Shown piece by piece: positions 41,089 through 49,877 of a DNA stretch of 64,000 bases (positions within the stretch are counted from its first letter, which is position 1; each line of letters opens with the position of its first letter). The position numbers were made by a program, and so were the translations under genes. Source of the stretch: Actinoplanes sp. L3-i22 (lineage in GTDB: Bacteria > Actinomycetota > Actinomycetes > Mycobacteriales > Micromonosporaceae); contig NZ_AP024745.1 of the NCBI RefSeq assembly GCF_019704555.1, forward strand, positions 8,750,501 to 8,814,500. The letters run 5' to 3'. A model generated the notes under the pieces. The model did not search any database. It had not been told where the DNA came from and saw nothing but the letters and a program-made list of their open reading frames with translations.

Positions 41089-42179
41089 CCGTTGCCCTCT
41101 TCTTCCATTACCGAGATGCCCCTGGGGAATCGCCGCGCCAGCACGTGACCGAGCGCGTCGACGTCCAGCACCGAGTCGCCACGCTGTTGCTGGCCCTGCC
41201 CGGAACCGATCAGGTGGCGCAGGCCGTCGAGACTGAGTTGCGCGCCGGCCCGGCCGTGCAGCCAGCGGGCGCCCGGCGCGTCGTCGAAGACCAGGTAGGC
41301 GCCCAGCCCACCGAGGCGCACCACCGCCGGCAGCATCGCGTCGGCCGGGTCGACGTGCCGCAACTCCCGCCGCCGCAGCAGGCGTCGGAGCACCCCCCAG
41401 GCGATCAGCAGCACGCCGACGACATTTATCAAGATCAGGCCCCAGGGGTACGCGTTGTAGCGCAGCCGCACCCCGGCAAGTCCACTGACGTCGGCCGTGA
41501 CGACGTACCGTCCGAAAGCGAACAGCGGAATGTCGACCGGGACATCGAACGTCCGGCTCTGCCCGGGCGCCAGATCGGTGACCTTCTCCTGGTAGAAGAC
41601 GTTGTCGCTGCCGCCCCCGCCGAGCCGCGCCTGCACGGTCGCGTCGACCAGCGTGGACGCGGTCGGGTTCCGCACCGTGAAGGTCAGCGTCAGATGTTCC
41701 GGCGCGCCGAACCAGGCCGCCGCGGTCCGCCCGCTCAGGTGGTAGTCCTGCAGCTCCAGCTGGTGCACCACGGTCGCGGCGGCCGGCAGCGCGCCGGTGC
41801 CGTGCCCGGTGACGGTCAGCGGCAGGTCGACCGGGTCCTCGTTCCCGCCCTGCACCCCGGCGATGTGCACCACGCACGGGCAGGCCTTGGGCGGGTCGCC
41901 GACCTGCAGGTTCACCACGAACGTGCCGTCGGCGCGGACCGGGGTGGCGACCGCGGCGCGCATGTCGCAGGCGGCCGAGCCGGTCAGCCCGCCCTCGCCG
42001 CACGTGACGAACTGCAGCAGCTTCCCGGCTGCCCAGCCCTCGCCGGTCACGCGTACGACGTCGCCGGGCTTGGCGCTCGTCGCTGAGAGTCGCGCAACCG
42101 GGCCGCTTGCCTCGGCTCTGGCAGGGACAAGAATCAACGCCAAGATCAAGAGGGTTATTTTCGGATATGTCCGACTCAT
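41085..42179 (-). CDS. Secreted membrane-anchored beta-sandwich protein (neocarzinostatin-like)
   Basis: 364 residues, ATG at 42179 overlapping the upstream stop. Signal peptide about 1-24. An N-terminal Ig-like domain (about 28-125) has GDVVRVTGEGWAAGKLLQFVTCGEGGLTGSAACDM and PCPCVVHIAG, resembling neocarzinostatin-type domains. A second domain (about 145-255) has TLTFTVRNPTAS, then a membrane helix (WGLILINVVGVLLIAWGV, about 265-283) and a cytoplasmic tail of about 80 residues. It probably works at the cell surface with the other secreted proteins of this operon. Confidence 0.8.
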   Translation of the reverse strand: MSRTYPKITLLILALILVPARAEASGPVARLSATSAKPGDVVRVTGEGWAAGKLLQFVTCGEGGLTGSAACDMRAAVATPVRADGTFVVNLQVGDPPKACPCVVHIAGVQGGNEDPVDLPLTVTGHGTGALPAAATVVHQLELQDYHLSGRTAAAWFGAPEHLTLTFTVRNPTASTLVDATVQARLGGGGSDNVFYQEKVTDLAPGQSRTFDVPVDIPLFAFGRYVVTADVSGLAGVRLRYNAYPWGLILINVVGVLLIAWGVLRRLLRRRELRHVDPADAMLPAVVRLGGLGAYLVFDDAPGARWLHGRAGAQLSLDGLRHLIGSGQGQQQRGDSVLDVDALGHVLARRFPRGISVMEEEGNG

Positions 42180-43150
42180 CCGGCAGCCACCAGCCCCCGC
42201 GGCCTGGCGACCCGGCTGCGGAGACGGCGGCGCAGCCGCCACCAGATCAAGAGAATCAGACCCGCCAGTACGGCCAGAGCAGTCCACGACACCACCACGG
42301 TCCGCGCCGCCCGAGCGGCGTAGACGTCGCCCTCGGCGCGCACGGCCACCCGCGTGGTGACCAGGTCGATCGGCCAGATCCCGCTGGTCCGCGCGGTGAA
42401 CGTGCCGCCCGCCCCGGGCACCATGTCGCTCGACGGTCCGGAGCCGGCCGCCGTGATCCGGTGCCCGAACAGCCCGGTCACCGTGACCGTGGCGCTCGGC
42501 ACCAGGTGCACGTTGCCGATGTTGCTGACCCGGTACGTCATCACCCCGCCGGTCCCGACCGGCAGCAGCGGCGCGTCGACGTCCACATCGAGGTCCGGCA
42601 CGCTGAGCCCGGGCAGGATCGTGCCGGCCACCCGCAGGTAGATCCGGGCGGCGACGGCCCGCTGCACCCGGACCGCGGCTCCGGCCGCCTCGGTGGTCGC
42701 GCTCGGCTCGGCCTCCATCGCGACGATCCCGCCGACGTGGTCCCCGGGGGTGGCGTTGGCCGGCACGGTGATCGTGAACGGGATGTCGGCGCTGGTCCGC
42801 GCGGGCACCTCGACCGAGGTGACCGGCGAGACGATCCAGGTGCCGAGGCCGGTCTGCGGCTCGTCGCGGGACCGGAAGGCGAACCCGCCGTTGTGCGGGG
42901 TGTTGTACGCGTCCGCGCCGTAGACCAGGAACGACCTGGGCCTGGTGGTGAGGTTGCTGACCCGGACCGACTCCTTGACCGTCTGACCGGCCGGGGCGTC
43001 CAGGAAGAACATCAGCCGTGGCGTGGGTCCCGGATTCCTGGCCGGGGTCGGCGTGACCGACCACTCGCCGTTCCCGGCGGCCGCGGCGGGCGTGGCCGGG
43101 ACCAGCACGGCGATGATCGAGAGGGCGAGCACGCTCGCGCGGATTCGCAT
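42176..43150 (-). CDS. DUF916-like (WxL-associated) cell-surface protein
   Basis: 324 residues from the ATG at 43150. Signal peptide about 1-24 (ASVLALSIIAVLVPATPAAAA). Domain with RNPGPTPRLMFFLDAPAGQTVKESVRVSNLTTRPRSFLVYGADAYNT and VPANATPGDHVGGIVAM, the pattern of DUF916/peptidoglycan-binding WxL-type proteins; a membrane helix near 285-305 and an Arg-rich cytoplasmic end. Likely binds the cell wall and supports surface capture of substrate together with the products of the adjacent genes. Confidence 0.83.
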   Translation of the reverse strand: MRIRASVLALSIIAVLVPATPAAAAGNGEWSVTPTPARNPGPTPRLMFFLDAPAGQTVKESVRVSNLTTRPRSFLVYGADAYNTPHNGGFAFRSRDEPQTGLGTWIVSPVTSVEVPARTSADIPFTITVPANATPGDHVGGIVAMEAEPSATTEAAGAAVRVQRAVAARIYLRVAGTILPGLSVPDLDVDVDAPLLPVGTGGVMTYRVSNIGNVHLVPSATVTVTGLFGHRITAAGSGPSSDMVPGAGGTFTARTSGIWPIDLVTTRVAVRAEGDVYAARAARTVVVSWTALAVLAGLILLIWWRLRRRLRSRVARPRGLVAAG

Positions 43151-43205
43151 GGCCGTCCTTCCCAAGTGGAAGGTGGGGGCGGTGGCGGCCGCCCCCACCC
43201 GGCGC

Positions 43206-44849
43206 TCAGCCCAGGGTGAGGGTGAGCGTTGCCGCGTACGTACCGGCGAAGACGTTCGCCGGCACCGCGAGGGACAGGTCCCCGGCCGCGTCGAACGACC
43301 CGCCGGTCAGGGCGGTCTTGCCGTCCGGACCGGAGCAGATCGTCGCGCCGTCGCCGCCGAGCGAGACCCCGGCGTCACCGGCCACCGCCGTGACCGCGTT
43401 GGTCGCCCCGGCGTGGGCACCGCAGGACGGCGTCACGGTGAGCGCGCTCCCCGCGATGGTGCCGCCCGGGACACCGGTGAAGTCGGTGACCTTCGCGGTG
43501 AGACTCCACGGCAGGGTGCTGCCGCGGAAGTCGGTCACGTTGATCGCCGGCAGGGCCGCCGTGGCGGTCTGCGCCGAGCCGTTCAGCGTGATCCCGGAGA
43601 ACGTGATGGTGCTGCCGCCGCTGCCACGGGACATCGACAGCGAGCCGGCGTTCACGGTCTGCGAGAGCTGGAACGTCAGGTTGCAGGTGGTGCCGGTGGC
43701 CGCCGTGCAGGCGTCCGCGGACATGCTCCACGCCGACAGGGCGTAGAGGCTGCCGGACAGGGCGCCGAGGTACGCGGTCGCCTTGTCGTTCACCGTGTAC
43801 GCCGCGGCGAACGACCCGTCCGTCCCGGCCGTGGCGGAGACCGCCGCGTCCGAGGTGGCCGGGGGCGGCGGCGCCCCGGTCAGGGCCTGGTAGCCCCGTA
43901 CCGTGATGCTGCTGCCCGGGTTGAAGTCGGTGCCCTTGACGGTCGTCGTCGTGCCGGCGCCGCCCGCCGCGGGCGAGAGGGTGATCTTCGGGGTGCCGAG
44001 GATCGTGATCGGCACCGACAGCGCGTCGGTGCCGTCCGTGACGACCAGGGTCCGCTTGCCGGCGGTGGCCCCGGTCGGCACGGCCAGGGTTCCGGTGCCG
44101 GCGCCGGTGGCGTCGGTGGTCCCGGTGCCGGCCCCCTCCCCCGTGCCGCCGCCGCTGCTGTCCTTCAGCTGCGCCGTCAGCGTGGCGGAGGCGGCCAGGC
44201 CGGACACCTTCCAGCTGATCGTGTTGCCGGCCCGGGCCGAGTCGGTCACGGTCTGGCCGGAGATCCCGGTGACCGCGATGCCCGAGTCCACGACCGGCAC
44301 CGCCTGGACGATCGTGGTGTCGGCCGGGGCCGCCTTGTGGTCCCGGTCCCCCTCCGCCGAGCAGTAGGTGGACGCCGTGGTGTTGGCGAACTTGACCTGC
44401 TTGACGGTGAGGGTCAGGTCGCCCGCGGCGCCGGCGGTGAACGAGCCGGTCGCGGTGAACCCGCCGAGCTTGGCGTAGGCCGCGGTGGCCGCCGCCGGAT
44501 AGGTGGGCTGGTTGAGGGTGACCGTGCCGGTCTGCGACCCGGCGATCCCGACGGTCACGATCACCGGCACCGAGCCCGCGTCGAGCGGGACCGGGCCGTT
44601 GGTGGTCCCCGCGGCCGCGGTGAGCGACACGGTCACCTTGGCGCCCGGTGCCGGCTTGGCCGGCGACTGGGTCAGGGTGAACGTGTCGGCCCAGGTGCTC
44701 GGCGACGAGCCGGCGCCGGTGTCGCTGAAGTAGATCCGGCAGCCCAGGGAGTTGGCGGTCGGCCCGTACGCGGAGGCCGGCGCCTGGACGACCAGGACGG
44801 CCCCCAGTCCGACCGTGGCGATCAGAGCCGTGCGAGCAATGCGTTTCAT
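43206..44849 (-). CDS. Large secreted IPT/Ig-like repeat protein, first gene of uptake operon
   Basis: 547 residues. Signal peptide about 1-27 (ATVGLGAVLVVQAPASA). The mature part is Thr/Ala/Gly-rich beta-sandwich repeats: CRIYFSDTGAGSSPSTWADTFTL, a middle Ig-like stretch with ITLSPAAGGAGTTTTVKGTDFNPGSSITVRGYQ (IPT-like) and a C-terminal repeat of the first module (CNLTFQLSQTVNAGSLSM). No membrane or sortase signal, so probably released or bound to the other surface proteins. The operator cluster upstream ties it to the catabolic regulon. Function: probable surface binding protein, ligand unknown. Confidence 0.8.
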   Translation of the reverse strand: MKRIARTALIATVGLGAVLVVQAPASAYGPTANSLGCRIYFSDTGAGSSPSTWADTFTLTQSPAKPAPGAKVTVSLTAAAGTTNGPVPLDAGSVPVIVTVGIAGSQTGTVTLNQPTYPAAATAAYAKLGGFTATGSFTAGAAGDLTLTVKQVKFANTTASTYCSAEGDRDHKAAPADTTIVQAVPVVDSGIAVTGISGQTVTDSARAGNTISWKVSGLAASATLTAQLKDSSGGGTGEGAGTGTTDATGAGTGTLAVPTGATAGKRTLVVTDGTDALSVPITILGTPKITLSPAAGGAGTTTTVKGTDFNPGSSITVRGYQALTGAPPPPATSDAAVSATAGTDGSFAAAYTVNDKATAYLGALSGSLYALSAWSMSADACTAATGTTCNLTFQLSQTVNAGSLSMSRGSGGSTITFSGITLNGSAQTATAALPAINVTDFRGSTLPWSLTAKVTDFTGVPGGTIAGSALTVTPSCGAHAGATNAVTAVAGDAGVSLGGDGATICSGPDGKTALTGGSFDAAGDLSLAVPANVFAGTYAATLTLTLG

Positions 44850-44934
44850 CGTGGTGCCGCGTCCCCTCTCTCGGGTGGGTGCACCGCCGCTGTCCCCAGT
44901 GGCGGCGCCTGGCGCGCGGTACGCATCCGATCGT

Positions 44935-44961
44935 GTTTCCCATCGGGAAACGGCGTTTTAC
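44935..44961. promoter_or_regulatory. Operator array O5 upstream of the uptake operon
   Basis: Half-sites at 44935 (GTTTCCC), 44945 (GGGAAAC) and 44955 (GTTTTAC), 10 bases apart and alternating. The first two form a perfect 7-bp inverted repeat with ATC between. It lies 86 bases upstream of the leftward gene starting at 44849. Confidence 0.75.
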
Positions 44962-45022
44962 TTCTGCGTGGGATCTATAAACTCAGTCGCGGGCCGGTGG
45001 TGTCAAGCCTCCGGCCAGCCAT

Positions 45023-45056
45023 ATTTCGCCAGGCGATACACCGTTTCCCGAAACGG
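45023..45056. promoter_or_regulatory. Second operator array O6 before the uptake operon
   Basis: Half-sites at 45023 (ATTTCGC), 45033 (GCGATAC) and 45043 (GTTTCCC) in the same alternating 10-base pattern. The right end also makes the tight palindrome CCGTTTC / GAAACGG at 45041-45056, which could act as a small hairpin after the stop of the rightmost neighbouring gene. The 210-base gap 44850-45058 holds only these sites. Confidence 0.65.
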
Positions 45057-45058
45057 GG

Positions 45059-46429
45059 TCAGAGCGGAAACAACGCGGAAACCGGGCCACCGTCGCGCAG
45101 GGCCCGGACCGCGTCGGCGAGCTGGTCCGGCCGGTCCAGCGCCCGGCCCGCGTTGTCGGTGAACTTCGCCCGCACCTCGGCCTCGCTCAGCGGATGCCCG
45201 GGGCCGCCGCGGGAGCTGCCGACGCGATGCTCCAGGACCGCGCCGCGCTTCGTCCGTACTCTCAGGACACCGGCGAACGCCCGGGGGAACGCGGCGGTCG
45301 CGGCCGGGTCCGCGCAGACCGTCACCCTGGCGGCCAGTGCCAGGCGCTCCGGGGTCAGCGCGGTGAAGTCGTCCAGGCCCACGCCCAGTCCACCTCCGCC
45401 GGTCAGGGCCACGGCCAGGGTGTACGGCCCGGAGAACTTCGCGTGGTACCCGCTGCGCGGCCGCGCCTTCTCCGCGGGCGGCTCCGCGATCGTCCGCAGC
45501 ACCGGCTCGGCCACGCCCAGCTCGAGCGCCGCGATGTCCCGTGGATCCAGGCCGCCCGCACGCAGCGCCAGCGCACAGTCGATCCCGGCGTGCGTGAAGT
45601 GGTTCGACGGATACGGCTTGAACACCGTCCGCAGCAGCTCCCAGTCCGCGCCGAGCCCGTCCAGGGCGCGCGGGTCGAAGCGGCCGGTGTGCGCCGTGAA
45701 GAACCCGAACCGTCCCTCGAGGACGGTCGGCGGCCCGGTCAGTCCCTCCGCGGCCAGGGTCGCCGCGACCACGCCGGCGTGCGCGGCCCAGCCGCAGTGC
45801 GTGCGTTTCACCGAGCCGCCGGTGCGGTTCGCCTCCAGCACGCCCGCGCCCATCGAGGCGGCGATGCCGATCGCGTCCGCGATTTTTGTCGGACCCAGTT
45901 CGTAGAGTCGGGACACCGCGACGGCCGCGCCGATCGTGCCGCAGATGGAGGTGGCGTGCTGACCACGGTCGAAATACAGGTTCGCGCCGGTCTCCGGGTC
46001 ACAGCCGGCCATCCCGAGCCGGTTGGTGACCTCGATGCCGGCCGCGATCGCGGCGATCAGGTCGCCGGGCGCGCCGGCCTGCGCCGCGGCGAGCGCGGCC
46101 GGCACCACCGAGGCGCTCGGGTGCAGCACCGACGGCAGGTGCGTGTCGTCGAAGTCCAGCGAGTGCGCGAGGACCCCGTTGACAAACGCGGCGGAGGGCG
46201 CGGGGAGACGTTCGCCGGAACCGATCACGGTCGCTTCGGGGACGCCACCCCAGCGTTTCATCACGGCGAGCGCGGCGGGCGCGGCGTCCTTCCCGATTTC
46301 GGCGTACGCCGCCAGGGCGTTCCCGAGCACATCGAGCACGCGCGCCGGGACATCTGCCCGGACCCGTTCCGGCGGATCGACGCTCGCCGCGAACTCCCCG
46401 AGCAGGTGCGCCAGCGGCGGCGCCGTCAC
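45059..46429 (-). CDS. MmgE/PrpD family protein (second paralogue)
   Basis: 456 residues, GTG at 46429 overlapping the cyclase stop. SVDPPERVRADVPARVLDVLGNALAAYAE, HSLDFDDTHLPSVLHPSASVVPAALAAAQ (key DFDD and H), TSICGTIGAAVAVSRLYEL and KARPRSGYHAKFSGPYTLAVALTGG are family hallmarks. It is only moderately like the paralogue at 10624-11979, so they likely act on different dicarboxylic or tricarboxylic intermediates. Last gene of the leftward three-gene operon from 48377. Confidence 0.88.
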   Translation of the reverse strand: MTAPPLAHLLGEFAASVDPPERVRADVPARVLDVLGNALAAYAEIGKDAAPAALAVMKRWGGVPEATVIGSGERLPAPSAAFVNGVLAHSLDFDDTHLPSVLHPSASVVPAALAAAQAGAPGDLIAAIAAGIEVTNRLGMAGCDPETGANLYFDRGQHATSICGTIGAAVAVSRLYELGPTKIADAIGIAASMGAGVLEANRTGGSVKRTHCGWAAHAGVVAATLAAEGLTGPPTVLEGRFGFFTAHTGRFDPRALDGLGADWELLRTVFKPYPSNHFTHAGIDCALALRAGGLDPRDIAALELGVAEPVLRTIAEPPAEKARPRSGYHAKFSGPYTLAVALTGGGGLGVGLDDFTALTPERLALAARVTVCADPAATAAFPRAFAGVLRVRTKRGAVLEHRVGSSRGGPGHPLSEAEVRAKFTDNAGRALDRPDQLADAVRALRDGGPVSALFPL

Positions 46430-47193
46430 GGCACCACCGCCAGCGGCCGCACCGGCGAACCGGTCGCACCGATGAGCCGCAGCGGCGCCAGGATCAGCTG
46501 GAACTCCTTGACCCCGGCGTCGGCAAGCCCGCTGAGCAGCATCGTCTCGACGATGTTGATCCCGGCCTCGACCAGCAGGATCCGGTGCACGGGCAGGCTC
46601 GCGTGGCCGGCCGCCGGCGCGATCCGCTCGTAGGCGATGGTCTCCGCCCCGGTGACCGTCACGCCCTTGGCCACCAGCCAGCGGGCGGCTTCCGGGCCGG
46701 GGCCGGGGACTCCTTCCGCCGTACCGAGGAAGGAAATCGGATCGCCGAAGCGCCGGGACCAGCCGGTGCCCACCAGGATCGCGTCTCCGGGGTTGATCTT
46801 GAGGTCGCCGGCGGCGGCCGCGAGATCGCCCGCCGTCACCTCGTAGCCCGGCGGCAGGATCTCGACCCCGTGCAGGGCCGCGACATCGAGAAACACACCC
46901 CGGCCGACGTACGGCGGGAACTCGTCGATGCCGAGTCGGGCGAACCCGGCGTCGGACTGCACGTCGGCGGCGACCACCCCGCCGTGCAGCAGCCCGTCCT
47001 GGGAGACGTGCGCCAGCGCGTCGACGTGCGTGCCCACGTGCGTGCCCAGCACCAGGATGTCGTTGGCGGCCGAGCCACCGCCGGCCCGGATCACGTCGCC
47101 GTGCCGCCGGACCAGCGCGTGCTGGTAGATCGGATGGTTCGGGGACTGTGGCATGCCCCGCCGCATGGGCTGGGCGAGATCGAAGACTTTCAC
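46426..47193 (-). CDS. Cyclase-family metal amidohydrolase (kynurenine formamidase / isatin hydrolase-like)
   Basis: 255 residues, GTG at 47193 overlapping the CoA transferase stop. The metal site HVGTHVDALAHV (about 51-62) is clear, followed by VFLDVAALHGVEILPPGYEVTAGDL and GDAILVGTGWSRRFG. The family hydrolyses N-formyl or cyclic amides (kynurenine formamidase, isatin hydrolase). A pyrrolinone, lactam or N-acyl amide from a nitrogen heterocycle is a likely substrate, matching the other nitrogen-releasing enzymes of the region. Confidence 0.87.
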   Translation of the reverse strand: MKVFDLAQPMRRGMPQSPNHPIYQHALVRRHGDVIRAGGGSAANDILVLGTHVGTHVDALAHVSQDGLLHGGVVAADVQSDAGFARLGIDEFPPYVGRGVFLDVAALHGVEILPPGYEVTAGDLAAAAGDLKINPGDAILVGTGWSRRFGDPISFLGTAEGVPGPGPEAARWLVAKGVTVTGAETIAYERIAPAAGHASLPVHRILLVEAGINIVETMLLSGLADAGVKEFQLILAPLRLIGATGSPVRPLAVVP

Positions 47194-48377
47194 AGGACTC
47201 CTTCGGAGCGCAGCGCGTCCAACTCGTGCTGGGGGTAACCGAGGCCGGTGAGCACCTCGTCGGTGTCGGCGCCACGCTCGCGGCCGGTCCAGCGGATCCG
47301 GCCGGGCGTCGCCGACATGCGGTAGAGCGGGGCGGGCATCCGCACCGGCCCGAGCACCGGGTCGTGCGCGGTGGTCACCGAGTCGCGCGCCTGGAACTGC
47401 GGGTCGGCGAAGACGTCCGCGATGTCGTAGACCGGGGCGACGGCGGCCTGCGCGGCCTCGAACGCCGCCGCCACCGCCGCCAGGTCGTGGGCTTTGATGT
47501 ACGCGCCGACCGCCTCGTCCAGGACGTCGGCGTGCGCGGCCCGCCCGGCGCCGGTGGCGAACCACGGCTCGTCGATCAGCTCGGGCCGCCCGACCAGCCG
47601 CATCACCCGCTCGGCGACCGCCTGCGCGCTGGTCGAGACGGCGACCCACCGGCCGTCGGCGGTCCGGTAGGTGTTGCGCGGGGCGTTGTTGACCGAGCGG
47701 TTCCCGGTCCGGGTCTGCACGATGCCGAGCTGGTCGTAGACCATCGCCTGCATGCCGAGCACGGTCAGCATCGGCTCGACGATCGCCAGGTCGATCACCT
47801 GCCCGGGCTGCCCGTGCACGTCCCGGTGGTAGAGCGCGGTCATGATCGCCTGGGCGCAGGTCAGCGCGCTGATCCCGTCCGCCAGGCCGAACGGCGGCAG
47901 CGTCGGCGGGCCGTCCGGCTCCCCGGTGATGGCCGCGAAGCCGCTCATCGCCTCGGCCAGGGTCCCGAAGCCGGGGCGGCTCGCATACGGCCCGAACTGG
48001 CCGTAGGTCGTCACCCGGGCGATGACCAGCCTCGGGTTGATCGCGTGCAGCGTCGCCGGGCCGAGCCCCCAGCGCTCCAGCGTGCCCGGCCGGAAGTTCT
48101 CGATCAGCACGTCCGCGTCCGCCAGCAGCTTCCGGGCGATCGCCGCGCCCCGGGCATCGCCGAGATTCAGCGTGATCGTGCGCTTGTTGCGGCCGAGCAT
48201 GGTCCACCAGAGCGGGACGCCGTCCTTGGCCGGGCCGTGGCCGCGGGCCGGGTCGCCCTTGGCCGGATGCTCGATCTTCAGCACGTCGGCGCCGTAGTCC
48301 CCGAGGATCGTCGCGGCCAGCGGACCAGCGAAAAGGGTGGACGCGTCGACGACGGTCAGGTCGGTCAGGGCGGTCAT
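47190..48377 (-). CDS. Class III (CaiB/BaiF) CoA transferase (second paralogue)
   Basis: 395 residues from the ATG at 48377. Family features: STLFAGPLAATILGDYGADVLKIEHPAKGDPARGHGP, LIENFRPGTLERWGLGPATLHAINPRLV and the catalytic Asp region PPFGLADGISALTCAQAIM. Divergent from the imidase-type amidohydrolase gene; their shared 78-base gap holds an operator array. It should activate the acid made by the hydrolases of this cluster. Confidence 0.93.
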   Translation of the reverse strand: MTALTDLTVVDASTLFAGPLAATILGDYGADVLKIEHPAKGDPARGHGPAKDGVPLWWTMLGRNKRTITLNLGDARGAAIARKLLADADVLIENFRPGTLERWGLGPATLHAINPRLVIARVTTYGQFGPYASRPGFGTLAEAMSGFAAITGEPDGPPTLPPFGLADGISALTCAQAIMTALYHRDVHGQPGQVIDLAIVEPMLTVLGMQAMVYDQLGIVQTRTGNRSVNNAPRNTYRTADGRWVAVSTSAQAVAERVMRLVGRPELIDEPWFATGAGRAAHADVLDEAVGAYIKAHDLAAVAAAFEAAQAAVAPVYDIADVFADPQFQARDSVTTAHDPVLGPVRMPAPLYRMSATPGRIRWTGRERGADTDEVLTGLGYPQHELDALRSEGVL

Positions 48378-48396
48378 GCCACACACTAACCGCTCT

Positions 48397-48433
48397 GTTC
48401 CGATGAAGGAAACCCCGTTACTGTGTGCGAAAC
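48397..48433. promoter_or_regulatory. Operator array O8 between CoA transferase and imidase genes
   Basis: Four half-sites at 10-base steps and alternating orientation: 48397 GTTCCGA, 48407 AGGAAAC, 48417 GTTACTG, 48427 GCGAAAC. The individual matches are weaker than at other promoters, but the phase is exact. CGGAGG at 48445-48450 just beyond is the ribosome site of the gene at 48456. Confidence 0.6.
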
Positions 48434-48455
48434 GCAGCTCTCCCCGGAGGTTCCG

Positions 48456-49877
48456 ATGAGCCGGTATGACCTGTTGGTACGCGGCGGCACGCTGGTCGTC
48501 CCCTACGTCGGCACCATGCGCGCCGACCTGGCGGTGACGGACGGCCGGGTCGCCGCGATCGCCACCTCGATCCCCACGTCCGAGGCCGGCCAGGTGGTCG
48601 ACGCCACCGGCCGGCTGGTCTTCCCCGGCGCCGTCGACGCCCACTTCCACCTGGGCATCTACCGCCCGCTCGCGGTCGACGCGGCCGAGGAGACCCGCTC
48701 CTCACTGGTCGGCGGGGCGACGACCGTGCTCTCGTACTTCCGCACCGGGCAGCACTACCTGAACAAGACCGGGCCGTACGCGACGATCCTGCCCGAGGTG
48801 CTGGACGCGGTCGCCGGGCACGCGTGGACCGACTACGGCTTCCACCTGGCGCCGATGGACACCACCCAGGTGCGGGAGATCCCCGCGCTGGTCGAGGCCG
48901 GGATCAGCTCGTTCAAGTACTACATGTTCTACAAGGGCTTCAACCTCGCCGCGGACTCCCGGGACGCCAAGGCGTTCACCATGAGCGACGAGTACGACCT
49001 CGGCCACCTCTACCAGCTGATGGAGGCGGTGTCCGCGGCCGGCGCCGCCGCCGACCGCCGGATCTCGCTCTCCCTGCACTGCGAGCAGGCCGAGCTCATG
49101 CGCCTGTTCATCGACCGGATCCGGGAGGCCGGCGACCCGCAGACCCTGAAGGCCTACTCGGACGCCCGGCCGCCACTCACCGAACGGGTCGCCATCGGCG
49201 AGGCCACCACCCTGGCCCGGGCCACCAACTGCTCGGTGAACCTGCTGCACCTGTCCTCCGGCGAAGCCCTGGCCGCGGCCCGCGAGGCCCGCCTGGCGAT
49301 GCCGTCGGTGGACATGCGCTTCGAGGTGACCCTGCACCACCTGTGCCTGTCCTACGACGACCTGTCCGGCCTGGGCGGCAAGGTCAACCCGCCGATCCGT
49401 AGCCGGGCCGACACCGAGGCACTCTGGGCCGGCGTCCTGGACGGCACGGTCAACTGGGTGGCGTCGGACCACGCCTGCTGCCAGGAGTCGTCGAAGGGCG
49501 AGGAGCTGTGGCCCGCCCTGCCGGGCTTCGGCGGCACCGCCCTGCTCTACCCGATCCTGCTGAGCGAGGGCATGCACAAACGCGGCCTCACCCCGGCCCG
49601 GGTCGCCGAACTGGCCTCGGCGAACCCGGCCCGCGCGTACGGCCTGGACGGCCGCAAGGGCAACCTGCTGGTCGGCTACGACGCCGACCTGACCATCGTC
49701 GACCCGGACCTGGAACAGGAGGTCACCACCGACCTGCTGCTGTCCGGCCAGGACCACTGCCCGTTCGAGGGCCGCAAGGTCCGCGGCTGGCCGGTCGCCA
49801 CCATCGTCCGCGGCCACCTCGCCTACGAGAACGGCAAACCCCTCGGCACCCCCCAGGGCCACTTCCTGGCCCGCTGA
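48456..49877 (+). CDS. Cyclic amidohydrolase (hydantoinase / dihydropyrimidinase / imidase type)
   Basis: 473 residues, ATG at 48456. Binuclear metal-site features: GAVDAHFHLG (about 60), the Lys expected to be carbamylated in SSFKYYMFYKG (about 150-160), SLHCEQAEL (His near 207), LLHLSSGEAL (His near 266) and ASDHACC (Asp near 339). Known members open hydantoin, dihydropyrimidine, maleimide or succinimide rings. In the proposed scheme it would open an alkyl-maleimide to the maleamate. Its promoter carries the shared operator. Confidence 0.9.
   Translation: MSRYDLLVRGGTLVVPYVGTMRADLAVTDGRVAAIATSIPTSEAGQVVDATGRLVFPGAVDAHFHLGIYRPLAVDAAEETRSSLVGGATTVLSYFRTGQHYLNKTGPYATILPEVLDAVAGHAWTDYGFHLAPMDTTQVREIPALVEAGISSFKYYMFYKGFNLAADSRDAKAFTMSDEYDLGHLYQLMEAVSAAGAAADRRISLSLHCEQAELMRLFIDRIREAGDPQTLKAYSDARPPLTERVAIGEATTLARATNCSVNLLHLSSGEALAAAREARLAMPSVDMRFEVTLHHLCLSYDDLSGLGGKVNPPIRSRADTEALWAGVLDGTVNWVASDHACCQESSKGEELWPALPGFGGTALLYPILLSEGMHKRGLTPARVAELASANPARAYGLDGRKGNLLVGYDADLTIVDPDLEQEVTTDLLLSGQDHCPFEGRKVRGWPVATIVRGHLAYENGKPLGTPQGHFLAR

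Noticed and set aside
37702..41148. 1148-residue plus-strand open frame
   Set aside because: Antisense to the LivHMG fusion, LivF and solute-binding protein genes, all of which have full motifs.
45041..45056. Rho-independent terminator after the MmgE/PrpD gene
   Set aside because: The arms are only seven bases with a two-base loop and no T-tract, and the sequence fits the operator half-sites better.
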